Notes: a model not told the origin generated them from the letters alone. A stretch of 6,388 bases of DNA from an uncultured Clostridia bacterium (GCA_946545505.1 CAMNNN010000089.1:1-6388); one strand, 5' to 3'; counted from the stretch's first letter, positions 1-6,388 are shown. Numbers and translations are program-made.

Positions 1-1521
1 AAGACGACTAAGACAGCCGCTAAGTCTGCGGCTAAGACAACAGCGAAGGCTTCCGCTAAGAAGCCCGCTGCAAAGAGCACCGCTAAGACAACTAAGACAG
101 CAGCTAAGGTACCTGCAAAGAAGGCAGCCCCTGCAAAGAAGACAGCCGCTAAGTCTGCAGTGAAGACAACAGCAAAGGCTTCTGCCAAGAAGCCTGCAGC
201 CAAGACTACAACCAAGACCACAACTAAGAAGGAAACTTCAACCAAGAAGGCTTCCTCGACAGTAAAGAAGACTGAGGCAAAGGAGCAGAAGACAACAAAG
301 TCTGCTTCCAAGACTAAGGCTGAGACTAAGCCTGCAGCAAAGAAAGCCGAATCTTCGAATAAGAAAGAAACTACCAAGAGCCCCAAGGGTTCTAAGAAGA
401 AGGCACAAGTGAAGGAAACAGAAGAAACAGAACAGATCTCCGCTGAGCCGGCTAATGTCGAGCTTTCTGAAGATCTGAAGAGTATTATTGCCCAGCTGAA
501 GCTTATGGCTTCGGGCAAATCCATCACTGAAGGCGAATTCGATCTTCTCATGGTGGAGAAGAATGTTTCTCCTGAGACTACAGAGCTTCTTATCGCTAAG
601 CTCGAGTCTATGAAGATCAAGATCGTTCCCGACACTGATGAAGAAGATGATGACGCAGCTGACGATGTATCGGCAACAGGCTCCGAAGAGATAAATGTAG
701 ACGACTCCGTCCGTATGTATCTTAAGGAGATCGGTAAGATCCCGTTGCTCAATGCAGAGCAGGAGAGAGAACTCGCTCAGAGGATGCAGGACGGCGACAA
801 GGATGCTAAGGATACACTCGTAGAGTCTAACCTGCGTCTCGTCGTATCTATCGCGAAGAAGTACATGAACAGAGGTCTGAGCCTTCTCGATCTTATACAG
901 GAGGGTAATATCGGTCTTATCAAGGCAGTTGATAAGTTCGATTATTCCAAGGGCTTCAAGTTCTCCACATATGCTACATGGTGGATAAGACAGGCTATCA
1001 CAAGAGCTATCGCCGACCAGGCAAGAACGATCAGAATTCCCGTTCACATGGTTGAGACGATCAACAAGCTCACACGTGTTCAGCGTCAGCTCATTCAGGA
1101 TCTCGGAAGAGAGCCTACTATCGATGAGCTCGCAGAGAAGATGAACATGCCTGTCGATAAGATCCGTGATATCCAGAGAATCTCACAGGATCCCGTATCC
1201 ATCGACAAGCCTGTCGGTGAGGAAGAGGATTCACATCTCGTTGACTTCATTCCTTCCGATGAATATGTATCACCTGATGATGAAGTATCCAGAGAGCTTC
1301 TTAAGGAAGACCTGATCAAGGTCCTCGATCTTCTTACAGAGCGTGAGGCTAAGGTTATCAGACTGAGATTCGGTCTTGATGACGATAAGCAGAGAACGCT
1401 CGAGGAAGTAGGAAGAAGCCTCGGAGTTACAAGAGAGAGAATCAGACAGATTGAGGCTAAGTCCATAAGAAAGCTCGGCAGATCTTCTTATGCGAAGCGC
1501 CTTGAGGGTTATACAGACTAA
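1..1521 (+). CDS. rpoD: Primary sigma factor RpoD/SigA, 5'-partial, with Lys/Ala/Thr-rich N-terminal tail
   Basis: This is the housekeeping sigma-70 factor, which directs core RNA polymerase to -35/-10 promoters. The frame is open from base 1 with no stop, so the true start lies upstream. The GTG at 160 falls inside a repeat of the tail and is not a credible start. Counting codon 1 at base 1 (506 codons in window), residues 1-136 form a basic tail with 43 lysines. Residues ~154-209 look like region 1.1, followed by an acidic linker (EEDDDAADD). Region 1.2 ([15 protein letters not shown]) is at ~235, region 2 at ~273-343 with the promoter-melting [14 protein letters not shown] stretch, region 3 at ~354-425, and region 4 at ~437-499 with the helix-turn-helix [20 protein letters not shown]. 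All core regions look intact. The stop is 9 bp before rnfC and no terminator separates them. Similar Lys/Ala-rich tails are known on actinobacterial primary sigma factors, but this core is Firmicutes-like. Confidence 0.97.
   Translation, partial: KTTKTAAKSAAKTTAKASAKKPAAKSTAKTTKTAAKVPAKKAAPAKKTAAKSAVKTTAKASAKKPAAKTTTKTTTKKETSTKKASSTVKKTEAKEQKTTKSASKTKAETKPAAKKAESSNKKETTKSPKGSKKKAQVKETEETEQISAEPANVELSEDLKSIIAQLKLMASGKSITEGEFDLLMVEKNVSPETTELLIAKLESMKIKIVPDTDEEDDDAADDVSATGSEEINVDDSVRMYLKEIGKIPLLNAEQERELAQRMQDGDKDAKDTLVESNLRLVVSIAKKYMNRGLSLLDLIQEGNIGLIKAVDKFDYSKGFKFSTYATWWIRQAITRAIADQARTIRIPVHMVETINKLTRVQRQLIQDLGREPTIDELAEKMNMPVDKIRDIQRISQDPVSIDKPVGEEEDSHLVDFIPSDEYVSPDDEVSRELLKEDLIKVLDLLTEREAKVIRLRFGLDDDKQRTLEEVGRSLGVTRERIRQIEAKSIRKLGRSSYAKRLEGYTD
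10..204 (+). repeat. Direct repeat of 66 bp inside the rpoD tail (copies 10-75 and 139-204)
   Basis: Two in-frame 66-bp copies, 129 bp (43 codons) apart, match at 57 of 66 bases by my count. They encode the same 22 residues (starting KTAAKSA and ending KKPAAK) except for one Ala-to-Val change. Almost all differences are at third codon positions, so the protein sequence has been kept while the DNA diverged. Between them (76-138) lie further K/T/A/P codons of the same style. All 16 lysines in the first 53 codons use AAG. The array probably continues upstream of the window. Confidence 0.9.
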
Positions 1522-1530
1522 GGTCAGCCT

Positions 1531-3024
1531 ATGTCCGTAGGCAGACGAAGTTCTTCTTTCTATAAAGGTTTCAACTCAGACAACGCTTTGGATTTTTCAA
1601 AGCGTTCGTCTTTTGACCGCGATGTTATGCTCGAGAGGGTCTATCCGAGCAGATTGATCCTCCCGATGCTTCAGCATCACGGTGATGAATGCATTCCTAA
1701 TGTAAAGGTAGGCGAACCGGTAACGATCGGTCAGTGTGTCGGAGCACCCGCTCCGGGCGCGATGGCCGTACCTGTTCATGCGGGTATTTCCGGAACCGTA
1801 ACCGCGGTAAGACCTATCGTGCTTCCCGACGGAAGGACGAGCATGTCCGTCTTTATCGAAGGCGACAGAAAGAGGACTTACCATCCTTCGGTCCGTCCGC
1901 GTAATAATGTGAATGTAAGTGCATCCACGGTAATGGGTATCGTCAGAGATGCCGGTATCGTAGGTATGGGCGGCGAGGGAATCCCCACTATCGTTAAGAT
2001 CAACAGGGCCAAGAGATTTAAGGTCAAGGAGCTTCTCGTCAACTGCCTTCAGAGTGAGCCGTTCGCCGATTCGGATTATCTTATCATCGATGAATATGCC
2101 GACCACGTTATCATGGGTGCCGTCGCACTTGCGGGTTCGTGCGGAGTTAAGGTCATCAATATCCTGATCTCGAAGGACAGAAAGAAGGAGATCACAGCTC
2201 TACGAAGTGCGATGGAAAGAAGCTTCTCGATGTATTCGGGATATGCCTTCAACCTGATCTATCTTAAGAACCGATTCCCTCAGGGATACTACAGAATGGT
2301 GGCCCGTGCTGTTTACGGCGTCGAACTCGAAGAAGGTGAGTGCCTCGAGAACAGATGTAAGGCCGTACTCTTTAACTGTTCCACTGTTTATACGTGCTGG
2401 AACGCCATATCAGAGAGTATGCCTCTTGTCTCAAGGACGATAAGTATCAGTACCGAAGACGGTCTTCTGCGTAATGTTGTAGCTCCTATCGGAACTCCGG
2501 TCTCTGAGCTTCTCGACAATGTCAACGGTTTTAAGAGCTCCTCGAGGATCACTGTGTGGGGTAACTGCCTTACGGGACTGCAGATCGATAATCCGGAGAT
2601 GACACCTATCATCAAGACTACATCGGGTATATGTCTTATCACGGATGTTCAGGATATCAACTCGCCCTGCATCGGCTGCGGCAAGTGTTCTGATGTATGT
2701 CCCGTTAACATCGAGCCTGATAAACTCTATATGCTTATAAATAACGGAAGGGAGAAGGACGCGGAACGCCTCGGTGCGAATAAGTGCATCAACTGCGGAG
2801 CGTGCTCCTATATCTGCCCTTCATATATCAAGCTGTCGAGTGTCGTCGGTCAGTTCGCAGCTACAAAGCGTAAGAAGGGAAGCTTCCCGTATGCTTCCGT
2901 AGGCGACTGCGAATGGGTCGATGATCTCTCATTGCTGTCGGCTGATACCGTAAGCTCCGCCGAGAGCCGTAAACCTGTGTCAGACACGATTACACTTCCT
3001 TTCGAGGGGTGGGAGTCAGAATGA
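1531..3024 (+). CDS. rnfC: RnfC-like subunit of an Rnf electron transport complex
   Basis: This 497-residue protein resembles RnfC, the peripheral cytoplasmic subunit that in canonical Rnf binds NADH and carries two [4Fe-4S] clusters. Family features in order: an N-terminal YKGF stretch corresponding to the usual FKGG start; RLILPMLQHHG followed by a lipoyl-like fold (KVGEPVTIGQ...PVHAGISGTV, ~44-93); a glycine-rich loop GMGGEGIPT (145-153); FPQGYYRMVARAVYG (249-263); an SLBB-like part with IGTPVSELL (320-328); and two complete ferredoxin motifs, C380/C383/C386/C390 followed by P, and C419/C422/C425/C429 followed by P. About 50 extra residues follow the second cluster. Two conserved motifs are altered: GMGGEGIPT in place of GMGGA(G/T)FPT, and NCLQSEP in place of N(G/A)AECEP. 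ATG 1531 is supported by AAGG at 1520-1523, which overlaps the rpoD stop, and by the N-terminal family match. It overlaps rnfD by 4 bp. Fold assignment is firm; retention of canonical NADH chemistry is uncertain. Confidence 0.9.
   Translation: MSVGRRSSSFYKGFNSDNALDFSKRSSFDRDVMLERVYPSRLILPMLQHHGDECIPNVKVGEPVTIGQCVGAPAPGAMAVPVHAGISGTVTAVRPIVLPDGRTSMSVFIEGDRKRTYHPSVRPRNNVNVSASTVMGIVRDAGIVGMGGEGIPTIVKINRAKRFKVKELLVNCLQSEPFADSDYLIIDEYADHVIMGAVALAGSCGVKVINILISKDRKKEITALRSAMERSFSMYSGYAFNLIYLKNRFPQGYYRMVARAVYGVELEEGECLENRCKAVLFNCSTVYTCWNAISESMPLVSRTISISTEDGLLRNVVAPIGTPVSELLDNVNGFKSSSRITVWGNCLTGLQIDNPEMTPIIKTTSGICLITDVQDINSPCIGCGKCSDVCPVNIEPDKLYMLINNGREKDAERLGANKCINCGACSYICPSYIKLSSVVGQFAATKRKKGSFPYASVGDCEWVDDLSLLSADTVSSAESRKPVSDTITLPFEGWESE
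1579..1614 (+). terminator. Terminator- or attenuator-like hairpin within the 5' end of rnfC
   Basis: AACGCTTTG (1582-1590) and CAAAGCGTT (1598-1606) are perfect 9-bp inverted repeats around a 7-nt loop, GATTTTT. With one bulged C (1607), GAC (1579-1581) and GTC (1608-1610) extend the stem by 3 bp. TTTT follows at 1611-1614. The shape resembles a weak rho-independent terminator on the + strand, about 60 bp after the rpoD stop. It lies in the poorly conserved N-terminal codons 17-28 of rnfC. The U-run is short and the stem only moderately GC-rich, so it may instead be an attenuator or chance. Confidence 0.35.
3004..3015 (+). promoter_or_regulatory. Ribosome binding site that decides the rnfD start at 3021
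   Basis: A purine-rich block, GAGGGG (3004-3009) then GGGAG (3011-3015), ends 5 nt before ATG 3021. This favours that ATG over the in-frame GTG at 3009, which lies within the block itself. It sits in the last codons of rnfC and the start forms an ATGA overlap with its stop, as expected for translational coupling. Confidence 0.75.
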
Positions 3025-3971
3025 CAGACAGAGTAAAGGCCCCGTTCATACACACTGAGAATAACGACGCATACTCGGCTGCGGCGCACCTTGTATCGCT
3101 CGTGCCTGCCGTCGCCGTTGGTGTTGTCTTCTACGGCTTAAGGGCGCTTATATTGATCGCATTCTGCTCGCTTCTTTTCGCAATGTCGGATGACGTGTGC
3201 TCGAGGATACGGAAAATGAGCCGCGGAAGTATTCTGAACCCTCTTTATAACGGTGCCGTTATTGCTTTGCTGCTTCCGCCGGACACTCCGATTTACATTG
3301 CTGCTTCAGGCGTGCTGTTCGCTTCAGTCGTCATAAGGCAGCTGTCGGGAGGAAGGGGTTCGTCTTTCCTTAACGCGGCCTGCGCAGGAAGACTGTTCAT
3401 CCGCATCGTATTCCCGATGAACGAGGCTGCGCTGGCACTTCCCGGCGGGGACAGAGTGATGCTCAGAAGCCTTATATTCGGTGCGTATTCGCCGGAGCCT
3501 GTCGACCTTTCGCAGTACTATTTTTCTGAACTTGTTGCGGGACGTTTCCCGTCATTTATCGGTACTTCCTGTGCCGTGATACTTCTTGCAGGAATGATAT
3601 ACCTCATCTCGAAAAAGGTCCTCAAGCCGTACCTGCCCGCGTGCTACCTCGGCATGCTGACACTTCTTCTGCTCATCAAGGACATCTACCTCGGAACGGC
3701 ACAGACGGGGTATTTCCTTTTTACTTCCGGAATACTTTTCACGGCGGCATATCTTCTGTTCGACGATGATACGGTCAAGTCGTTCGGCCCTGTATCGGTG
3801 ATTCAGGCTTTTCTGTGTGCTGCCTTAACTTTCCTGGCATCGTTCAAAATGACCGGTATCGATCTTCTGGTAATCCCTGTGCTCATAACCGGAATCCTTA
3901 CGGATGTGCTGGATTTCTCGGATAAAGTAATTAAAGCTTCGGCGGAGGATGTGACAGATGCTGAGTCGTGA
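3021..3971 (+). CDS. rnfD: RnfD-like membrane subunit lacking the covalent-FMN threonine motif
   Basis: This 316-residue polytopic membrane protein is of the RnfD/NqrB type. In canonical Rnf this subunit lies in the ion-translocating membrane core and carries FMN covalently bound to a Thr in an extracytoplasmic loop. Family marks: an N-terminal APFIHTE (compare APHI), LNPLYNGAVIALLLPPDTPIYIA (72-94), and RQLSGGRGSSFLNAACAGRLF (106-126), corresponding to the usual KQLFGG-G--xFNPAxxxR. I estimate eight to ten hydrophobic segments, at about 25-56, 76-107, 119-132, 180-221, 229-247 and 258-296. Length is close to normal. The loop between FP (131-132) and IGT (180-182) should hold the (S/T)GAT-type motif, but has no Thr at all; only serines at 150, 157, 164 and 169. 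The late TDPxT motif of the family also reads FDDDT (247-251). ATG 3021 overlaps the rnfC stop as ATGA, and the 3' end overlaps the next gene by 14 bp. Family assignment is good; flavin binding is doubtful. Confidence 0.83.
   Translation: MTDRVKAPFIHTENNDAYSAAAHLVSLVPAVAVGVVFYGLRALILIAFCSLLFAMSDDVCSRIRKMSRGSILNPLYNGAVIALLLPPDTPIYIAASGVLFASVVIRQLSGGRGSSFLNAACAGRLFIRIVFPMNEAALALPGGDRVMLRSLIFGAYSPEPVDLSQYYFSELVAGRFPSFIGTSCAVILLAGMIYLISKKVLKPYLPACYLGMLTLLLLIKDIYLGTAQTGYFLFTSGILFTAAYLLFDDDTVKSFGPVSVIQAFLCAALTFLASFKMTGIDLLVIPVLITGILTDVLDFSDKVIKASAEDVTDAES
3944..3948 (+). promoter_or_regulatory. Shine-Dalgarno GGAGG for the rnfG-like gene
   Basis: GGAGG lies 9 nt before ATG 3958, inside the last codons of rnfD. 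An in-frame stop at 3952-3954 makes 3958 the most upstream ATG possible in this frame. The 14-bp overlap with rnfD implies coupled translation. Confidence 0.75.
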
Positions 3972-5262
3972 TAATGTCGTCCGCTTTACCATAGAAGCGA
4001 TACTGTTCTTTGTACTGAGTGCTCTTGCCGTAGTGGGTGTGATCCTCGCGACGAATACGAGAGAGTATACGCGCCTTCAGGCAGGACTCATGGCAGATTA
4101 TGCTGATGTTCTTCCTGCGTCATCCTATACTGAAGTTCAAAGCGCTCTGGTGGAAGGTTACGGAATCTCCAATGTATATGAAGGTCTCGATGAGGACGGA
4201 AACCCGAACGGATTTGTTGTTGAGGTTGAAGTGACTGATCATCAGACGGGAAATCCTCTTAATCTCATGATCGGTATCGATTACAATACGGCACAGCTGA
4301 CGGGGCTTCAGAGAGATCCTCAGGATCAGGGGCTGTCTGCGATAACGGACGAGGACATAAGTACTATCTTTAATCAGACGAGAGGCCAGCAGATTCCCGT
4401 GGCTTACGGTATTCAGAGACAGGATACGGCTGATGCAGCCGAGCAGCAGGTGCTCGCAGGTCTTAACGACGGTATCTACTATGCACAGACACTGTCGGCT
4501 GACCGTTCCGGTTATATCGATTATGTAGAGATGAGTATCGAGAACGGAATGATCACCATGGTTCAGTGGGATGCGTTTAATGTCGACATGAATATCAAGA
4601 ACAGAAGAGAGTCATCTCTCGACGGCGTATATGAAGTAGCGGGCCTTAACTGGGCATCGCAGTCTTATATCCTCTGTCATGCTCTTATGGATGTTCAGAA
4701 TCCGGATCTGCTCGCGATGAAGTCCGATGGTACCACCGATATTATCGATGGTGTCTCGGTTAACATCAGGACCTTCGTGGAACTGTGTGTCGAGTGCATC
4801 GAGAACTCCAGAGCCGAGTTTGATAAGGATATGTATTTCGCGGCTCTGAGGGAAATCATAGACGGCCTGTTCGAGGGCGACTTCGAGTCTTTGGGTGTCG
4901 TAAATGACGATGAGTTCATCGTGTTTACTTTCGACGGGTATCCCGGGGTGTTCGCTCTGCCTGACGGATCCCAGATGAATGTAAGACAGAAGATCACCGG
5001 TGACATGTCCGACTACTCTGACTTCGATTCCACCGCTGCCGACGGCGGTGAGCAGATGTCTTCCGACAGCAGGGGCAGTGAAGACGGAATACGTACCGGC
5101 GATTCGGCTTACGACGCCGACAGTATCGACGGCATTCCTATGGCTGAAATTAATACGTATATTGATGGTATCGAGGGAGATATCATGAGCACCTCTGATA
5201 TCGTTTCCGCGATCAATACCGCATACAGATTCTTGAAAGATTACCTTAACTGGATGGCCTGA
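3958..5262 (+). CDS. rnfG: Enlarged RnfG-like protein with an inserted second FMN-binding-like domain
   Basis: This 434-residue protein is about twice the usual RnfG length (~200). A single membrane anchor at residues ~10-31 has the short N-terminus inside and the rest outside the membrane. Residues ~60-117 match the first half of an RnfG FMN-binding domain (VYEGLDEDGNPNGFVVEVEV...LMIGIDYNTAQLTGLQ). The matching last part seems to be at 402-430, where DGIEGDIMSTSDIVSAIN aligns with the family's DAISGATITSxAVxxAVN. The flavinylated Thr position is Ile409. Between them, ~170-285 resembles a separate clostridial-type FMN-binding domain (SIENGMITMVQWDAFN, then SDGTTDIIDGVSVNIRTFVEL), where the usual acceptor Thr position is Ser267. 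Residues 287-345 are unassigned, and 347-392 form an acidic Ser/Asp/Gly-rich linker with no hydrophobic segment. In canonical Rnf, RnfG passes electrons through covalent FMN near RnfD. Position after rnfD supports the call. The two-domain reading is inferred from remembered family patterns and needs a profile search. Confidence 0.72.
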   Translation: MLSRDNVVRFTIEAILFFVLSALAVVGVILATNTREYTRLQAGLMADYADVLPASSYTEVQSALVEGYGISNVYEGLDEDGNPNGFVVEVEVTDHQTGNPLNLMIGIDYNTAQLTGLQRDPQDQGLSAITDEDISTIFNQTRGQQIPVAYGIQRQDTADAAEQQVLAGLNDGIYYAQTLSADRSGYIDYVEMSIENGMITMVQWDAFNVDMNIKNRRESSLDGVYEVAGLNWASQSYILCHALMDVQNPDLLAMKSDGTTDIIDGVSVNIRTFVELCVECIENSRAEFDKDMYFAALREIIDGLFEGDFESLGVVNDDEFIVFTFDGYPGVFALPDGSQMNVRQKITGDMSDYSDFDSTAADGGEQMSSDSRGSEDGIRTGDSAYDADSIDGIPMAEINTYIDGIEGDIMSTSDIVSAINTAYRFLKDYLNWMA

Positions 5263-5263
5263 T

Positions 5264-6388
5264 ATGAGCATGATAGATACATCGGACAAGTCATTAAACA
5301 AGTCGCCTTTCTTCGATCTGAAGGAGATGGATTCCATACCTGAGAATCCATTCGACGGTCTTGCCGCCAATAAGGTGCGCGAGTGCGACAGGTTCTCTAC
5401 GAGATCATGTATCTTCACGGCTTTTATTATTGTCGCGATCTGCCTGATGATGCCGTATAACGGCGGCGGTATTCAGGCTTACGCCGTATCCTCTCTGTGG
5501 GTGCTCGGTGCAGCTGTTGTTTATGTGCTGTTCTGGTCATTTACCATGAGGTTCTTCGAGAGCCCTGACATGATGCCGGTGTCTATAGTGCTGAATCTCA
5601 TACCTGCAGTGGTATTGAGTCTGGTGTTCGGTGACAAGCTGTCCTTGGATGGTCTTGTCTTCCTTGGTGCGGGACTTACTGCATTAACGCTCGAGGCTTC
5701 GGATCTGGTTTCTTTTCGTCCCGTCCGTAAGGATGCTTCAGGCTTTACGGGAATCGATTTCTTAAGCGGTGAGATGGTTAAGTACACCGAGTTCATAAAG
5801 GCTGGTTCCGCAGAGATAGTATTACCGTTCATTGCCGCACTGTTCTCATCGCTGTCAGGCGTTCTGATTACTGAAGTTATAAGGCATTTTACGCATACAG
5901 CAGGTAAAGGTCTGAGAATCATTATCAGCACGCTTATCCTGATGCTGTTATCAGTACTTATAAGCAGGATAAGAGGGAAGGATATGCTGTTCTCCTCGGA
6001 GGAATTATGCGACGCATTTAACCTTCCCCGTAACAGATACAGGCACCTTAGAAGCTTTATCTTAAGAAGAACGAGATTCCTGGCAAGCATTGTGCTTGTG
6101 GGAACCGGCTGCCTCATCGCAGATTATATTGATGCGGCCTTCGGTCTCGGGCTGCCTTTCATGAAGCACATTCTGTCTGCAATTCTGGTGTTTGCCTTCG
6201 CTTTCGCGAGGGGAAGACAGTCGAAACACAGGATACAGTTCGCGACAGAGCTCGCGGTCATACTTGCCGTGTGCGTTACAAGAATGCATTCGATCTTTGA
6301 TCTGATTGCTATATCGGTATTCATAACCGGAGTGGACCTTCTTATTACTTCGATGATGTATACGCGTAACAGAAGACTTATCATGTCG
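5264..6388 (+). CDS. Unrecognised polytopic membrane protein, 3'-partial, in the rnfE position
   Basis: The frame is open for 375 codons from ATG 5264 to the end of the window with no stop, so the C-terminus is missing. It starts 1 nt after the rnfG stop; a weak GGATGG (5252-5257) lies 6 nt upstream, and a second in-frame ATG (5270) is also possible. An in-frame stop at 5234-5236 limits extension. About 45 hydrophilic residues precede eight to ten hydrophobic segments, at roughly 47-63, 73-92, 104-123, 127-146, 183-203, 218-234, 272-290, 300-316, 325-340 and 344-364. A basic stretch (NRYRHLRSFILRRTR, 257-271) should face the cytoplasm. I do not recognise the family. Gene order would predict RnfE (about 200 residues, six segments), but the GLCP and NC cysteine motifs that hold the [2Fe-2S] cluster in RnfE/RnfA are absent. 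Its cysteines (41, 49, 60, 249, 283, 337) are scattered. It could be a divergent RnfE/RnfA fusion or an unrelated partner. That the gene is real is well supported by coupling and the hydrophobicity pattern. Confidence 0.8.
   Translation, partial: MSMIDTSDKSLNKSPFFDLKEMDSIPENPFDGLAANKVRECDRFSTRSCIFTAFIIVAICLMMPYNGGGIQAYAVSSLWVLGAAVVYVLFWSFTMRFFESPDMMPVSIVLNLIPAVVLSLVFGDKLSLDGLVFLGAGLTALTLEASDLVSFRPVRKDASGFTGIDFLSGEMVKYTEFIKAGSAEIVLPFIAALFSSLSGVLITEVIRHFTHTAGKGLRIIISTLILMLLSVLISRIRGKDMLFSSEELCDAFNLPRNRYRHLRSFILRRTRFLASIVLVGTGCLIADYIDAAFGLGLPFMKHILSAILVFAFAFARGRQSKHRIQFATELAVILAVCVTRMHSIFDLIAISVFITGVDLLITSMMYTRNRRLIMS

Noticed and set aside
160..162. GTG at 160 as the start of rpoD
   Set aside because: The frame is open upstream to base 1 with the same K/A/T composition, and the codon aligns with an Ala codon in the other repeat copy (GCT to GTG), so it is an internal Val.
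238..1047. 269-codon minus-strand open frame opposite rpoD
   Set aside because: Its Leu/Cys/Ser-rich translation comes from the complement of Lys AAG-rich codons of the sigma tail, and the sense strand is unmistakably rpoD.
1627..1629. Internal ATG as an alternative rnfC start, which would make the hairpin intergenic
   Set aside because: No Shine-Dalgarno sequence precedes it, and residues upstream (YKGF) fit the RnfC N-terminus, so 1531 is preferred.
1740..1755. 6-bp perfect hairpin CGGAGC-ACCC-GCTCCG in rnfC
   Set aside because: It is short, has no U-run, and lies in conserved coding sequence, so it is expected by chance.
3009..3011. GTG at 3009 as the start of rnfD
   Set aside because: It lies inside the purine-rich ribosome binding block. 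ATG 3021 has the right spacing, forms an ATGA overlap with the rnfC stop, and begins the family-like N-terminus.
5179..5202. Inverted repeat GATATCA/TGATATC with a 10-nt loop near the end of rnfG
   Set aside because: The stem is only 7 bp, AT-rich, with a large loop and no T-tract, inside coding sequence; probably chance.
4612..5418. 268-codon minus-strand open frame across the rnfG and downstream gene boundary
   Set aside because: It is a shadow of the two coupled plus-strand genes and has no domain or convincing start signal.
5521..6117. 198-codon open frame on the minus strand
   Set aside because: It is antisense to the 375-codon membrane protein gene, which has operon coupling and a clear hydrophobic pattern. 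The minus-strand product shows no recognisable domain.

Overview
The window is a tightly packed run of five genes, all on the + strand, from what looks like a Gram-positive anaerobe of the Clostridia. The clues are a Firmicutes-style primary sigma factor with a region 1.1-like domain, rnfC-rnfD-rnfG in the clostridial order, and an extra FMN-binding-like domain of a type I recall from clostridial proteins. I cannot place it at genus level. No RNA genes, mobile elements or CRISPR arrays are visible, and there is no intergenic gap longer than 9 bp.

Layout: (1) 1-1521, the primary sigma factor RpoD, cut off at its 5' end, with a long Lys/Ala/Thr-rich N-terminal tail containing an internal direct repeat. 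(2) 1531-3024, an RnfC-like subunit with two intact [4Fe-4S] motifs. (3) 3021-3971, an RnfD-like membrane subunit. (4) 3958-5262, an enlarged RnfG-like protein. (5) 5264-6388, the first 375 codons of an unrecognised polytopic membrane protein that runs off the window, in the place where rnfE would be expected. The four genes after rpoD are joined by a 4-bp overlap, a 14-bp overlap and a 1-bp gap, so they almost certainly form one translationally coupled operon.

The most interesting point is that this Rnf-like system looks systematically altered. Canonical Rnf moves electrons from NADH or ferredoxin through flavins and Fe-S clusters while pumping ions. RnfD and RnfG each normally carry an FMN covalently bound to the Thr of an (S/T)GAT-type motif. 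Here the RnfD-like loop where that Thr should lie contains no threonine at all. The C-terminal RnfG motif reads DGIEGDI in place of the expected DxxSGAT, and a second, inserted FMN-binding-like domain reads DIIDGVS. RnfC has lost residues of two conserved nucleotide/flavin-site motifs while keeping all eight cluster cysteines. The fifth gene lacks the GLCP-type cysteine motifs of RnfE and RnfA. This suggests a divergent Rnf-derived complex with a changed cofactor set, or a non-redox use of the scaffold. Both are inferences. A terminator-like hairpin lies inside the first codons of rnfC and may limit read-through from rpoD.
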